Positions 51,594 to 60,427 of a stretch of 64,000 bases of DNA are shown here, in pieces. The notes under the pieces were generated by a model. That model did no database searches. It was not told where the DNA came from and worked only from the letters and a program-made list of their open reading frames with translations. Source of the stretch: Akkermansiaceae bacterium (lineage in GTDB: Bacteria > Verrucomicrobiota > Verrucomicrobiia > Verrucomicrobiales > Akkermansiaceae); contig JALOTY010000009.1 in assembly GCA_025457665.1 (NCBI GenBank), positions 18,169 to 82,168 on the forward strand, written 5' to 3'. How positions within the stretch are numbered: the stretch's first letter is position 1; each line of letters begins with the position of its first letter. Position numbers and translations under genes: made by a program.

Positions 51594-52640
51594 ATGTCGA
51601 ACACCACATCCGACCCCCGCGGCAACGGCCAGCGTCGCCGCCGCTCCCGCGGAGGCAAGAACCGCAATCGCAACCGCGAAAACCAAGACCCGTCCAACCC
51701 CCAAGCCCATCGCGACTCCCAACGTCAGGGAAATCACGGCGATCGCCGTCACCGCGACCGCGATCGGGACCGAGATCGCGACGGCAACCGTGACCGCAAC
51801 CGCAACCGCGGACCCCAGCAAGGTCCCGGCCCTCGCGCCCCCAAGCCCAAGCCGCTCACCTGGTGGCAAAAGCTGCTCAAGGCCATCGGCCTCTACAAGG
51901 AACCCGTCGCCAAGGCCGCTCCCGCCCCGGCACCGCGGACCCAGACCCCGGTAAAGGAAAACATCCGCATCGCCAAACCGAAATCCGAGTCCCCAGCCCA
52001 GGAAAAGGATCATTCGGACCGCCGCCGCCAACGCGCCGAATCCCAGGCCCGCGACGTGGACTCCCGCCGCCTCTACCTCGGCAACCTCTCCTACGAGGCC
52101 ACGGAAAGCGACCTCGAGGAACTGTTCCGCGGTGTCGGCTCCGTCCGCCGTGTCGAAATCGTTTACAACCGCCGCACCCACCGCTCCAAGGGCTACGGAT
52201 TCATCGAAATGCTCGATACCGATGAAGCGAAGAAAGCCGTGGAAATCCTCCACGACCAGTTCTTCATGGGCCGCAAACTCGTCGTCAGCTCGGCCAAGTC
52301 CGAGGGACCCGCAGAAACCGATGACCGCCCGGAAGACGGTGAACACGAGCCCGCACCCCGCCGCGGAGCCGTGACCGCCGCCGCGGCAGCCACAGCCGCT
52401 GTCGTCGTTGCCGAGCCGGCCATCGAAACCATCCAGGAAATCGTCGCCGCTCCCGAGGAGGCTCCGGCCGCCGCAGAGGCCGCTATCGAAACGGCAGCCG
52501 ATGCCGCTCCGGAAATCGCCGCGAGCCAGGAAATCGAAACGGTCGTCGAAACGGTCGTCGAAACCGTTGCCGAGCCAATCGCCGAAGTTCCGGTCGAGGC
52601 CCCAGCAAGCGAGACGGTCGAATCAGCCCCACAGGCCTGA
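51594..52640 (+). CDS. RRM-domain RNA-binding protein with RD-rich N terminus
   Basis: This 348-residue protein has an N-terminal disordered region rich in Arg/Asp/Asn (RDRDRDRDGNRDRNRNRG), a short hydrophobic patch (LTWWQKLLKAIGLY), one RRM domain (about 158-235: LYLGNLSYEA as RNP2, KGYGFIEML as RNP1) and an acidic Ala/Glu-rich tail of about 110 residues with repeated ETVVETV. Bacterial RRM proteins are usually short and cold- or stress-related; this one has long low-complexity arms on both sides. It likely binds single-stranded RNA in the cytoplasm. A strong terminator follows. Confidence 0.85.
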   Translation: MSNTTSDPRGNGQRRRRSRGGKNRNRNRENQDPSNPQAHRDSQRQGNHGDRRHRDRDRDRDRDGNRDRNRNRGPQQGPGPRAPKPKPLTWWQKLLKAIGLYKEPVAKAAPAPAPRTQTPVKENIRIAKPKSESPAQEKDHSDRRRQRAESQARDVDSRRLYLGNLSYEATESDLEELFRGVGSVRRVEIVYNRRTHRSKGYGFIEMLDTDEAKKAVEILHDQFFMGRKLVVSSAKSEGPAETDDRPEDGEHEPAPRRGAVTAAAAATAAVVVAEPAIETIQEIVAAPEEAPAAAEAAIETAADAAPEIAASQEIETVVETVVETVAEPIAEVPVEAPASETVESAPQA

Positions 52641-52674
52641 TTTCCCCGCGCTCCGCGAAGCCAAGTCCTTCCCA

Positions 52675-52708
52675 CCCCACCTGCGACCCGCAGGTGGGGT
52701 GTTTTTTT
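52675..52708 (+). terminator. Rho-independent terminator of the RRM gene
   Basis: A perfect 11-bp stem, CCCCACCTGCG (52675-52685) with CGCAGGTGGGG (52689-52699), loop ACC, followed by TGTTTTTTT. The best terminator in the window, 35 bp after the stop codon. Confidence 0.9.
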
Positions 52709-52752
52709 GTCGCCCCCGCCCCCCTTTCCCGGACAGCTTTTCGTCCGCCACC

Positions 52753-53667
52753 GTGCCGTCACCCCAGCCCATCTACCTTTGCGGCCCCACCGCCGCGGGC
52801 AAGTCCCGCCTCGCCGCGCAACTCGCCGCCCGCATCGGCGGAGAGGTCGTGAATGCCGATGCCTTTCAGCTGTACCGCGGTCTCGAAACCCTCGTCGCCG
52901 CTCCGACATCGGCCGAAACCGATCTTTGCCCCCACCACCTCTTCGGCGTGCTTGATCCCGCCGAATCCTGCGATGCCATGCGCTACCGCCAGCTCGCCCT
53001 CCCGGTCATCGAGGAAATCCTCCACCGCGGCCGCACGCCCGTGGTGACCGGCGGCTCCGGGCTCTACCTGAAATTCCTCACCCACGGCCCCGATCCCCTC
53101 CCCCCTGGCGATCCGGAACTGCGTGCCCAGCTCGATGCCCGCCCGCTCGATTCCCTTGTCGAGGAACTCCGCCGCCTCGATCCCCTCGAAGCCACACGCA
53201 CGCCCCTCAGCAATCGTCGATACGTCTCCCGCGCCCTCGAAATCTGCCTCCTTAGCGGCAAACGCTGTTCCGATCTCAGGGATGGCTGGTCCCGCCAAAG
53301 CGCCGCCGTCGATGCCCGCTTGAACGGCCTCGTCATCATCCGCGAACGCCCCGACCTCCATCACCGCATCGCCCTGCGGACCCGCGCCATGCTGGACGGC
53401 GGCGCCATCGATGAGGTTTCCGCCCACCGCCTCTCGCCGACCTTCGCCAAAGCCATCGGCGTCCCCCAGATCCGGGAATATCTCGCCGGTGAAATCGACC
53501 TCGAAACCTGTTTCGATCGCATCGCCGCTGCCACCCGCCAATATGCCAAGCGCCAGGAAACCTGGTTCCGCCGGGAATCCTGGCTCAAGCCCCTGCCTTG
53601 GCCGCCGCAGGCGGATCTCCCGGCCCGTTTTATGGAAATCCTCGGACACGACCCGGGAGCGCCCTGA
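52753..53667 (+). CDS. miaA: tRNA dimethylallyltransferase
   Basis: This 304-residue enzyme adds a dimethylallyl group to A37 of tRNAs reading UNN codons. It shows YLCGPTAAGKS (P-loop), VNADAFQLYRGL (DSxQ-type with Ala for Ser), GGSGLYLKFLTHG and ALEICLLSGKRCSDL; the C-terminal QYAKRQETWFR is also typical. Start is GTG at 52753, immediately after the RRM terminator. The antisense strand of the gene carries a spurious long frame that continues from the frameshifted epimerase gene, which should not be taken as coding. Confidence 0.88.
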   Translation: MPSPQPIYLCGPTAAGKSRLAAQLAARIGGEVVNADAFQLYRGLETLVAAPTSAETDLCPHHLFGVLDPAESCDAMRYRQLALPVIEEILHRGRTPVVTGGSGLYLKFLTHGPDPLPPGDPELRAQLDARPLDSLVEELRRLDPLEATRTPLSNRRYVSRALEICLLSGKRCSDLRDGWSRQSAAVDARLNGLVIIRERPDLHHRIALRTRAMLDGGAIDEVSAHRLSPTFAKAIGVPQIREYLAGEIDLETCFDRIAAATRQYAKRQETWFRRESWLKPLPWPPQADLPARFMEILGHDPGAP

Positions 53668-53690
53668 GCATCTCCGGATTTCGGCCGATT

Positions 53691-54657
53691 TCAGATCGAC
53701 TCCTGCCTCCTCCTCAGAGCCCATGGCCTGTGCCCCAAGGCGCGGCATTCCGAAACCCCGAAAAAGCTCTCCAAACCCGGCCGCTTCGAAAGATCCGCCA
53801 GGGCGGGCCCGATTTCCGGCCAGCGGAACCTCATCCCGTGATCGATCAATCTCGCCGGCACCGCCCAGCGACTTTTCAAGACTAGCTCCGTTTCCGTCCG
53901 CACCCAGCGGCATTCCGATTTCCTCCCGCAGCGCCCGCATCAGATGCCCGTTGGTGGGCGCTTCGGGAGCGGTTAGATTGAAGACGCCATCGGCCAAAAG
54001 ATCCTGCTCCAGCAGGTCGATCGCCGCCAACAAGTCGTCCATGTGAATCCACGACACCCTCTGCCGACCGCCGCCCATCGCCCCGCCCAGACCCAGCCTC
54101 ACCAGCCGTCCCAACACCCCGAAAACCGTCCCGGGTTCATTCGCCAGCACCATGCCCATCCGCAGCGCCACCTTGCGCACCGCGCCCGGGACTTTCGAGG
54201 CAAAGAAAGCTTCTTCCCACTGCCGCGCCACCTGCACCGAAAATCCCTCCCCTGGCTCGCCCGACCATTCGTCCTGCGGCCGGTCTTCGGCATGACGATA
54301 GATCGTCGCCGTGCTCGAATTCATCCACACCGCCGGCGCTTGATCACACGCAGCAATCGCCTCGCCAATCACCTTCGTCGCCTCCACGCGCGATTCCAGG
54401 ATCTCCCTTTTCCGCTCTTCCTCATAGCGGCAGTTCACCGATCTCCCCGCCAGGTTGATCACCATCGCCGCTCCCTCCAGCGCCATCGCCCAAGGCCCGA
54501 GCGTCCGGCCGTCCCACTCGAGGAACATCGCCCGGGGATCAATTCCCCGACGCTCCCTCGCCACCGCCACCACCTCACGCCTCTGGCGAAGATAGTAGGC
54601 TGTTAGATAACGGCCCACGAACCCGTTGGCCCCGAAAATCACCACTGTTCCTTTCAT
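53691..54657 (-). pseudogene. TIGR01777-type NAD-dependent epimerase, apparently frameshifted
   Basis: The N-terminal ~245 residues are a typical YfcH/TIGR01777 epimerase: VVIFGANGFVGRYL (NAD site), INLAGRSVNCRYEEERKREIL, WMNSSTATIY, RQRVSWIHMDDLL. After MRALREEIGMPLG (about 53925) the frame runs on as ADGNGASLEKSL, which is not family sequence, and the expected C terminus (ELVLKSRWAVPARLIDHG, then MRFRWPEIGPALADL) appears in another frame, 53691-53903. About 16 residues between the two parts are also missing, so a small deletion with a frameshift is likely. Either a recent pseudogene or a sequencing/assembly error. It overlaps the DCC gene by 4 bp. Confidence 0.7.
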
Positions 54658-55121
54658 AAAATCGGTTTCTCTCCTTTGACTTTTGCCAAGGCCGGCAAGC
54701 GACAGGCCCCGGTTTCACAATTGCTGAATCGATCCAACTCCTCGCTGATCTCCGCTTCCGACCTCATTCCAAGGAGGCTGGAGATCCGCAGTCGATTTGA
54801 GGAAATGCCATGCACCACCGCCCGCACCCACGGTTTGAAAAGCGGCGTCGCCAGACGGTGCGACCACAGCCGGTATTCCCTTGTGGCCCACAGACACACC
54901 ACCCAAGCATCCGCTCCCTGCCACCAGCTTCCATCATCCGCCTGCACCACCACATCGCGGTCCGCGCCCAGCGCCATGAGCCCGGGAAACCGACGTTCCG
55001 CTTCGGGCGTGTCGAAACCCACAAACTCCACCGGCACCCATAGCGCTCTCGATTCCAGCCACCGGCGGAAACCTGCACACAGCCCACAACGAGGATCATA
55101 GTAGATCGTCAGCGAGTTCAT
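54654..55121 (-). CDS. DCC-family (DUF393) thiol-disulfide oxidoreductase-like protein
   Basis: This 155-residue protein starts with MNSLTIYYDPRCGLCAGFRRWL, whose DPRCGLC matches the DxxCxxC motif that names the DCC family. The rest contains WWQGADAWVVCLWATREYRLWSHRLA, a helical region as in the family, and a C-terminal Cys pair (NCETGACRL). Family members are thought to be thioredoxin-like. The ATG at 55121 overlaps the stop of the upstream membrane-protein gene, and its stop overlaps the epimerase start, which indicates tight translational coupling. Confidence 0.75.
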   Translation of the reverse strand: MNSLTIYYDPRCGLCAGFRRWLESRALWVPVEFVGFDTPEAERRFPGLMALGADRDVVVQADDGSWWQGADAWVVCLWATREYRLWSHRLATPLFKPWVRAVVHGISSNRLRISSLLGMRSEAEISEELDRFSNCETGACRLPALAKVKGEKPIL

Positions 55122-55654
55122 GGCAGTTCCCCCCTTTCCATCCTCATCCGGATGCCAGTCTGCCTCGCCTTCCACCCCGCCCAGGTCCCGCAAACCGCTC
55201 CGGCAATGCAGGCCAAGCCTCCAAAGCTCGCCCCCGCCTGCAGCGATTCACTCAACAGACCCACCACCACTCCACACATCAAGCCAGCCACCCCACCATA
55301 AACCCCATGAACTTGCCATGACGCCTCTCCCAGAACCATCCCCTTCCACCTCACTCCCGTTACCGGCCAGGCCACCACCAGCCACGCCACGAAACAAACC
55401 ACTGCCGAATAGAGTCCGAAGAGCGCCATGAACACTCCCGCGCCCTGCAGATCGGCCGAGGTAATGGGACCCTCGTCGACCGCATCCACCGTAAGCACCG
55501 CGAGCAGCACCGAGTTCATCGCCAACCACCCCAAACACATCCCCGCCAGACTCGCAATCTCCGCACCGGGAAAAGGCCCTATGACAAGCTTCCCAGGTGC
55601 TGGATTCTGGCTGGCCCGGAGCCGGTCTTCGTGGATTTGGGGTTCCATCGTCAT
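55118..55654 (-). CDS. Uncharacterised multi-pass membrane protein
   Basis: This 178-residue protein has about four hydrophobic helices: IASLAGMCLGWLAMNSVLLAVL, AGVFMALFGLYSAVVCFVAWL, VYGGVAGLMCGVVVGLL and FGGLACIAGAVCGTWAGW. The N-terminal ~30 residues are polar. No family is recognised. The ATG at 55654 is set by a good Shine-Dalgarno sequence, AGGAGG, seven bases upstream. A TTG at 55672 overlapping the previous stop is an alternative. It is the third gene of the GbsR-led operon. Confidence 0.6.
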   Translation of the reverse strand: MTMEPQIHEDRLRASQNPAPGKLVIGPFPGAEIASLAGMCLGWLAMNSVLLAVLTVDAVDEGPITSADLQGAGVFMALFGLYSAVVCFVAWLVVAWPVTGVRWKGMVLGEASWQVHGVYGGVAGLMCGVVVGLLSESLQAGASFGGLACIAGAVCGTWAGWKARQTGIRMRMERGELP

Positions 55655-55668
55655 GGCTTCTCCTCCTC

Positions 55669-56076
55669 TCAAGCTTCCGGTGCAAAGGCTCTGGGGGCGG
55701 CATTTGGCAGAACCGGCGGACCACTCCGCTCCAGCTCCGCCCTGCGGCGCAGTTTGGTGAAAACCAGCAGATTGAAGAAATGCATGGCCCCCAGAACCAG
55801 CAGCACCACCCCCACCTTCGCGCTCACCGCTTCGAAGATCCCCCTCAACTGCTCCACCTCATTCGTCACCTTCAGGTAGAGAGCCACGAAACCGATGTTC
55901 ACGAGGTAGAAACCCACCACCAACAGATGATTCACACTGTCCGCTAGGTCTTGCCGACCGTGGAAACAATCCACCAGAAACACCCGCCCGCTCTTGTGCA
56001 GGGTCCGGGCCACCCAGATCGTCAAAGGCACCGCCAACATCAAATACACCGCGTAGGTCGTCACTGTCGCATTCAT
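55669..56076 (-). CDS. Uncharacterised membrane protein
   Basis: This 135-residue protein has three predicted helices: VYLMLAVPLTIWVARTL, VNHLLVVGFYLVNIGFVALYL and VGVVLLVLGAMHFFNLLVF. It also has short polar loops and a Pro/Ala-rich C-terminal tail. No family is recognised. It lies 60 bp downstream of the GbsR-type regulator and directly upstream of the four-helix protein, so a two-component membrane complex under GbsR control is possible. Confidence 0.6.
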   Translation of the reverse strand: MNATVTTYAVYLMLAVPLTIWVARTLHKSGRVFLVDCFHGRQDLADSVNHLLVVGFYLVNIGFVALYLKVTNEVEQLRGIFEAVSAKVGVVLLVLGAMHFFNLLVFTKLRRRAELERSGPPVLPNAAPRAFAPEA

Positions 56077-56136
56077 GTTCTTTGTTCTTCTTGTTGTTTC
56101 AGGAAAAATTGAAAATTATCGCGAAAAAAGTTGGCG

Positions 56137-56658
56137 TCATCCCAGCATTTTGGCCGCCAGTTGGATGGCAAATCCGTGTTTCATCCCGGCCACCCGATCC
56201 GCCACCTTCGAGGCGAAGCCGACAAATTCCTCCAACTGCCGCATCTGTTCGTGGAACTGCTTCCCCTCCGGCGTCTGCATGTCCCGGCTGTCCTCGGCAC
56301 ACTGATGCAGCACCCCCAAGGCAGGATCGATCTCCCGCCGCTTGCGCTCCCTCGCCACGGTGGTGAAAATCTGCCACACGTCCTTCTCGGCCTCGAAAAA
56401 CTCCCGCCTCTCCCCCTTTTTCACCACCACCCTCACCAAACCCCAGGCCACCAACTCCTTCAGGTTGGTGTGCGCGTTGCCGCGGCTGATCTGCAGTTTC
56501 TCCATCACATCATCCGTCCCCAAGGGCTGGGCGGTCGTCATCAGCAGGGCATGAATCTGCGCCATGGTCCGGTTAATCCCCCACTGCGTCCCCAGCGCCC
56601 CCCACTGCGCCACGAATTGCTCGCGCGCTTCCTCCAACCGCTTTGCCTCGTCGCTCAT
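56137..56658 (-). CDS. GbsR/MarR-family transcriptional regulator
   Basis: This 173-residue protein has an N-terminal helical lead, a winged helix (GINRTMAQIHALLMTTAQPLGTDDVMEKLQISRGNAHTNLKELVAWGLVRVV in outline) and an extended C-terminal helical region (GKQFHEQMRQLEEFVGFASKVAD). GbsR is the choline-sensing repressor of osmoprotectant genes in Bacillus. Here no choline genes are near, so the ligand is unknown. The ATG at 56658 (MSDEAKRLEE) is preferred. Palindromic GAAATTTC sites lie upstream at 56710-56717 and 56782-56789. Confidence 0.8.
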   Translation of the reverse strand: MSDEAKRLEEAREQFVAQWGALGTQWGINRTMAQIHALLMTTAQPLGTDDVMEKLQISRGNAHTNLKELVAWGLVRVVVKKGERREFFEAEKDVWQIFTTVARERKRREIDPALGVLHQCAEDSRDMQTPEGKQFHEQMRQLEEFVGFASKVADRVAGMKHGFAIQLAAKMLG

Positions 56659-56709
56659 GACGCTTTCACTATTTTCTGAAAGTTCGATGAAGCCAAGAAA
56701 AATCTCCAA

Positions 56710-56789
56710 GAAATTTCCTCTGCGTGACAAGCCCGGCACAATTTCCTACATGCGCCCTCGCAGAGTCGTGCGACACTCGACGAAATTTC
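56710..56789. promoter_or_regulatory. Candidate regulator-binding palindromes
   Basis: Two 8-bp palindromes, GAAATTTC, lie at 56710-56717 and 56782-56789 in the divergent region between the GbsR-type regulator and the secreted repeat protein. Their centres are 72 bp apart. An autoregulatory operator is plausible from position and symmetry; nothing else in the sequence shows regulator binding. Confidence 0.35.
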
Positions 56790-56850
56790 TCGCCCCCCCG
56801 CGAATTTGGACCAATCCCTGCTTCCCCCTCCCCAACTCCCCGTCCCGATT

Positions 56851-59835
56851 ATGAAAAGAAACCTCATGGCCAAGCTCGCAGCCCCCCTCCTGGGTATGGT
56901 TGCAGTCTTCCTGTCTAGCCCGGTTTCGGGCCAGACGAACATCGCCGGACCCTTCGCCGGGGGCGGTGCGCTTCCCGTCGGCTGGACCGGAAATAACAAC
57001 GTTACTGCCAATCTCATCGACCGAACGTCCTACTGGCTCGTCGAAGCCGGCAACCCTGGTGACACGATTGTGACGTCGAATTACGACCTCTCGACCTTCA
57101 ACGAGGTCATCGTCAACGTCAACGTTGCCACCTTCGGTTCGGGAACCAACAATCCCCTGAGAGTCGAAATTTCAACTGATGGAGGCACCTCCTGGAGCCC
57201 CACCAGCTACACGACAGCGACCCCAACCTCGACAACTTATATCGCGGGTGGCCCCATTAGCATCAGTGGCACTTTCACCGCAACCACCGCTCTGCGCTTC
57301 AGTGCGGGGACGACCTCCGGCCGCGGAGTTCGAATCCAGCAGTTGCAGATCCAAGCAAACAGCTCAGGGGGCGACACGACACCTCCCGCCATCGCTTCTC
57401 TCAGCCCTGCCGACGAAGCTACGGGCGTTGCCCTGACCCCGACCCTCACGATCACTTTCAACGAGAATGTGGTTGCTGGGTCCGGGGTGATTTCACTCTT
57501 CGACAGCGCCAACCCTAGCACGGCCATTGAAACTTTCGATGTGACCACGGCTGTGACCTTTACCGGCACCTCGGCCAGTTTTACCCCCGCCACTTCTCTT
57601 TCCAACAGCCTCACCTACCACGTCCAGATCCCCAGCGGCGCGATTCTCGACACCGCCTCTCCGGCCAACGCCTTCGGGGGCATCAGTGACGCCACCACTT
57701 GGAACTTCACGACCGTCGGCCCCGATCTCACCGGACCTGTCGTCACTGCGCTTCTGCCCGCCGACAATGCCACGCTCGACGGCAGTCCTGCGGAACTCAA
57801 AGTGACCTTCGATGAGACCATTGCCGCCGGAACAGGTACCATCACCCTCTTCAACGCCGCGGGTAACACGGTGGTCGAAACCTTCAACGTCCCAGGAGAC
57901 GTTTCCATCGTCAGCAACGAGTTGTCGATGTTCCCCACGGTCACTCTGACCCCCGGTGCTTCTTATTACCTCCAGATCCCCGCTGGTGCTGTGGTCGATA
58001 CCGCCCCTGCAGCAACTGGCTTCGCCGGGATTCTCGACACCACCACATGGAGCTTCTCCCTCCGCCCCGTTCCGTCGCTGACCCTCTCCGGCCCCTACAC
58101 TCAGGACTTCAGCGCCTTCACTGGACTTGCGACACTGCCTGATGGCTGGCTCCTCACCGCCAGCGGAAGCGCCTCAAACAAGCTCGATAACTCAATTTGG
58201 CTGGCCTCCTCCGGAGGCACGACCGGAACTGGTGTCAAATATTCGGTGCCGTCAGCCATCCTTGGTTACCAGCACAGTGGAAGCACGGACATCGTGGTGA
58301 AGACTCTGACTCTCTTGAATGCAACCGGCTCTTCGATCACAGATCTCACGGTTTCCTACCGGGGCAGGCAGGCTCGTGCTGGAGCCGGGCGTCCTCAGAA
58401 CTACGTCGTCACCGTCAATGGATCAGAAGTGCCTTCGCTCTCCTACGTGACCTCTTCGGGAGACAACCAACTTCGCAGTTCATCCATCAGCGGTCTCTCA
58501 ATCCCGGCAGGTGCCACGTTTACGATCGCTTGGACAACCAACGGAGACGTGGAGTCAGGCACCAACAATCGCGAGCAAATCGGAATTTCTGACGTCGCGG
58601 TTTCCGTTGGCGCCACTTTCTTTCCCCCAACTGTGGGTTCTATCAGTGCAGATTATTCCTCGCTCACGTCAACCTCTGTCACAGTTTCTTCCGACGTGAC
58701 AGGCGATGGCGGCAGCGCGATCACCGCTCGCGGCATCGTTTATTCCGAGTTCTCGGTGAACCCGAGCCCCGAACTTCTCGGAACCGGCGTCACCAATGTC
58801 CCGGATGCAGCCCCGGCCACCGGACCGACCACCAGCCCGATCACCGGGCTCACCGCCGGCACCCAGTATGCGGTCCGCGCTTACGCCACGAACGCCCAAG
58901 GAACGGCTTACTCATCGGTGCTCTCGATCTTCACCCTCGCCACACCTCCAGCCTTGGTGACCAACTACACCCAGCCCTTCGATAACTTCTCGGGCTCGAT
59001 CGTCACGGGAACCCTGCCCGCTGGTTGGTCGGTTGTTTCCGCGGGTGGGCTCAATGGTTTCGCCGGAAACTGGGGACCGTCCACCAGCTCCGGCGGCCTG
59101 CTCGGCAACGTCTCCACACCCAATGGCGTCCTGGGCTACCAACATGTGGGAACCAGCGGCCTGGTGACTGCCACTCTCACTCTCACCAACAATACCGGTG
59201 CGGTGATCGATGAACTCTACCTCGGCTACACCGGCCGGGTGGACAGGCTCGACCAGACTCGCGAGCCTGAATGGACCGTCGCCCTCGATGGAACGGTGAT
59301 TCCAGAGCTTGCCTACTCGACCAGCTCGGCAGTCGACCAGGACAAGTCCCACACGGTCACCGGCCTTTCCATTGCACCAGGAGCCACCTTCACTCTGACC
59401 TGGACCAGCGATGGCAACGTCGGAACCGGCGGTGGACGTCGCCAGATCGGCATCGCCGATGTCTACGTGGGCATCGAACCGCCACCCGCCGGTGGCTATG
59501 CCGACTGGGCCACCGCCAATGGCATCGTGGGAACCGCAGATGACGACGACGACAACGACGGCATCTCCAACCTCCTCGAATATGCTCTTGGCCTCACCCC
59601 GGGCTCTGCAGACTCGCTTGCCAATAGCTTCAACGGCTCCACCCTGAGCTTCACCGCAGGTGCCGAAGCGGTGGCAGGGGGTGACCTCACCTACACCATC
59701 GAAACCTCGCCCGACCTCGGTGCTTCCGGACCTTGGACCACCGTGGTGACCGGCTTGGATGTGAACAACGTGATCTCCTACACCTTGCCCGCCGGCACCC
59801 GCCTCTTCGCTCGGCTTCGTGTGATCCAGAACTGA
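56851..59835 (+). CDS. Large secreted protein with Ig-like and internally repeated domains
   Basis: This 994-residue protein starts with a signal peptide (LAAPLLGMVAVFLSSPVSGQ). Its parts are an N-terminal beta domain (25-175), two Ig-like Big_5 domains (176-290, 289-405), repeat copy 1 (408-590), a fibronectin-like domain (592-697), repeat copy 2 (702-875) and a tail with ADDDDDNDGISNLLEYALGLTP. The two copies share ILGYQH/VLGYQH, TLTL.N.TG and YRGR/YTGR. No PEP-CTERM signal or catalytic motif is visible. It may be a surface or cell-adhesion protein. The Ig-like domains resemble those of the sulfatase at 18628. A terminator follows the stop. Confidence 0.7.
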   Translation: MKRNLMAKLAAPLLGMVAVFLSSPVSGQTNIAGPFAGGGALPVGWTGNNNVTANLIDRTSYWLVEAGNPGDTIVTSNYDLSTFNEVIVNVNVATFGSGTNNPLRVEISTDGGTSWSPTSYTTATPTSTTYIAGGPISISGTFTATTALRFSAGTTSGRGVRIQQLQIQANSSGGDTTPPAIASLSPADEATGVALTPTLTITFNENVVAGSGVISLFDSANPSTAIETFDVTTAVTFTGTSASFTPATSLSNSLTYHVQIPSGAILDTASPANAFGGISDATTWNFTTVGPDLTGPVVTALLPADNATLDGSPAELKVTFDETIAAGTGTITLFNAAGNTVVETFNVPGDVSIVSNELSMFPTVTLTPGASYYLQIPAGAVVDTAPAATGFAGILDTTTWSFSLRPVPSLTLSGPYTQDFSAFTGLATLPDGWLLTASGSASNKLDNSIWLASSGGTTGTGVKYSVPSAILGYQHSGSTDIVVKTLTLLNATGSSITDLTVSYRGRQARAGAGRPQNYVVTVNGSEVPSLSYVTSSGDNQLRSSSISGLSIPAGATFTIAWTTNGDVESGTNNREQIGISDVAVSVGATFFPPTVGSISADYSSLTSTSVTVSSDVTGDGGSAITARGIVYSEFSVNPSPELLGTGVTNVPDAAPATGPTTSPITGLTAGTQYAVRAYATNAQGTAYSSVLSIFTLATPPALVTNYTQPFDNFSGSIVTGTLPAGWSVVSAGGLNGFAGNWGPSTSSGGLLGNVSTPNGVLGYQHVGTSGLVTATLTLTNNTGAVIDELYLGYTGRVDRLDQTREPEWTVALDGTVIPELAYSTSSAVDQDKSHTVTGLSIAPGATFTLTWTSDGNVGTGGGRRQIGIADVYVGIEPPPAGGYADWATANGIVGTADDDDDNDGISNLLEYALGLTPGSADSLANSFNGSTLSFTAGAEAVAGGDLTYTIETSPDLGASGPWTTVVTGLDVNNVISYTLPAGTRLFARLRVIQN

Positions 59836-59860
59836 TTTACGGCTGCTGCATGGCTATCCT

Positions 59861-59897
59861 CGGGCGGTTCCGTTCTCGGAGCCGCCCGTTTCTTTTG
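59861..59897 (+). terminator. Rho-independent terminator
   Basis: CGGGCGGTTCCG (59861-59872) pairs with CGGAGCCGCCCG (59877-59888), one wobble pair, loop TTCT, followed by TTTCTTTT. It lies 25 bp after the stop of the large secreted protein. Confidence 0.8.
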
Positions 59898-59949
59898 CAA
59901 AGTTCCAAGTTCCAAGGGCGGCGCAGTCAGCCGAGCCCCCCCCCACCAT

Positions 59950-60005
59950 CCTCACTGCTCACTGCTCACTGCTCACCGATCACTGCTCACCGATCACCGA
60001 TCACC
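59950..60005 (-). repeat. Heptamer array in region C
   Basis: Eight consecutive 7-bp units on the + strand: one CCTCACT, then GCTCACT twice, GCTCACC, GATCACT, GCTCACC, GATCACC twice. The same unit in the same orientation occurs at 12473-12507 and its complement at 12148, 12224 and 12310. Confidence 0.9.
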
Positions 60006-60118
60006 GCGTCCCACCATCCACCATCGGCTGTTCCTTCCGCGTATTCCGTGGTCTGCTCTTCCGCACCGAGAAACAGGCAGCAAGGAGCAAGAAACAGCCC
60101 ATGCTTCCGCGCGTAGCA

Positions 60119-60194
60119 TCATCAAATCCCATCAAATCCCATCCATCCCATCAAATCCCATCCATCCCATCCATCCCATCCATCCCATCCATCC
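60119..60194 (+). repeat. Mixed 10-/9-bp tandem array
   Basis: Units of CATCAAATCC (10 bp) and CATCCATCC (9 bp) alternate irregularly, about eight copies, with the last five being the 9-bp type. The flanking ATCCTGG follows the array as it follows CCCATCC in region B. Confidence 0.85.
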
Positions 60195-60363
60195 TGGTCC
60201 AAACTCCCGGCTGTTCCTTTTCGTCCCTTTCGCCGATTTCGTTGTTCCCAACCTCATCCACCTTTCCGTGTTTTGCCAGTATCCCGTGGGCCTCTCTTCA
60301 GCAGCGGGAAGCGAGTAGCAAGGAGCAAGAAACAGCCAAAGCTCCACGCGAAGCCCCTCTCTA

Positions 60364-60427
60364 TTTCAGCATTTCAGCATTTCAGTGTTTCAGCATTTCA
60401 GTGTTTCAGTGTTTCAGTGTTTCAGCA
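60364..60427 (+). repeat. 8-bp tandem array TTTCAG(CA/TG)
   Basis: Eight consecutive 8-bp units: TTTCAGCA twice, TTTCAGTG, TTTCAGCA, TTTCAGTG three times, TTTCAGCA. Two alternating endings suggest slippage between two closely related variants. Confidence 0.9.

Noticed and set aside
52759..53690. Long leftward frame continuing from the epimerase through miaA, as one 632-residue protein
   Set aside because: The part beyond about 53910 has no family similarity, lies antisense to the clear miaA gene, and the true epimerase C terminus is in another frame.
37600..56600. tRNA or riboswitch elements in spacers
   Set aside because: No cloverleaf, T-box, SAM or TPP consensus was seen by eye in any intergenic stretch; a covariance search could still find one.
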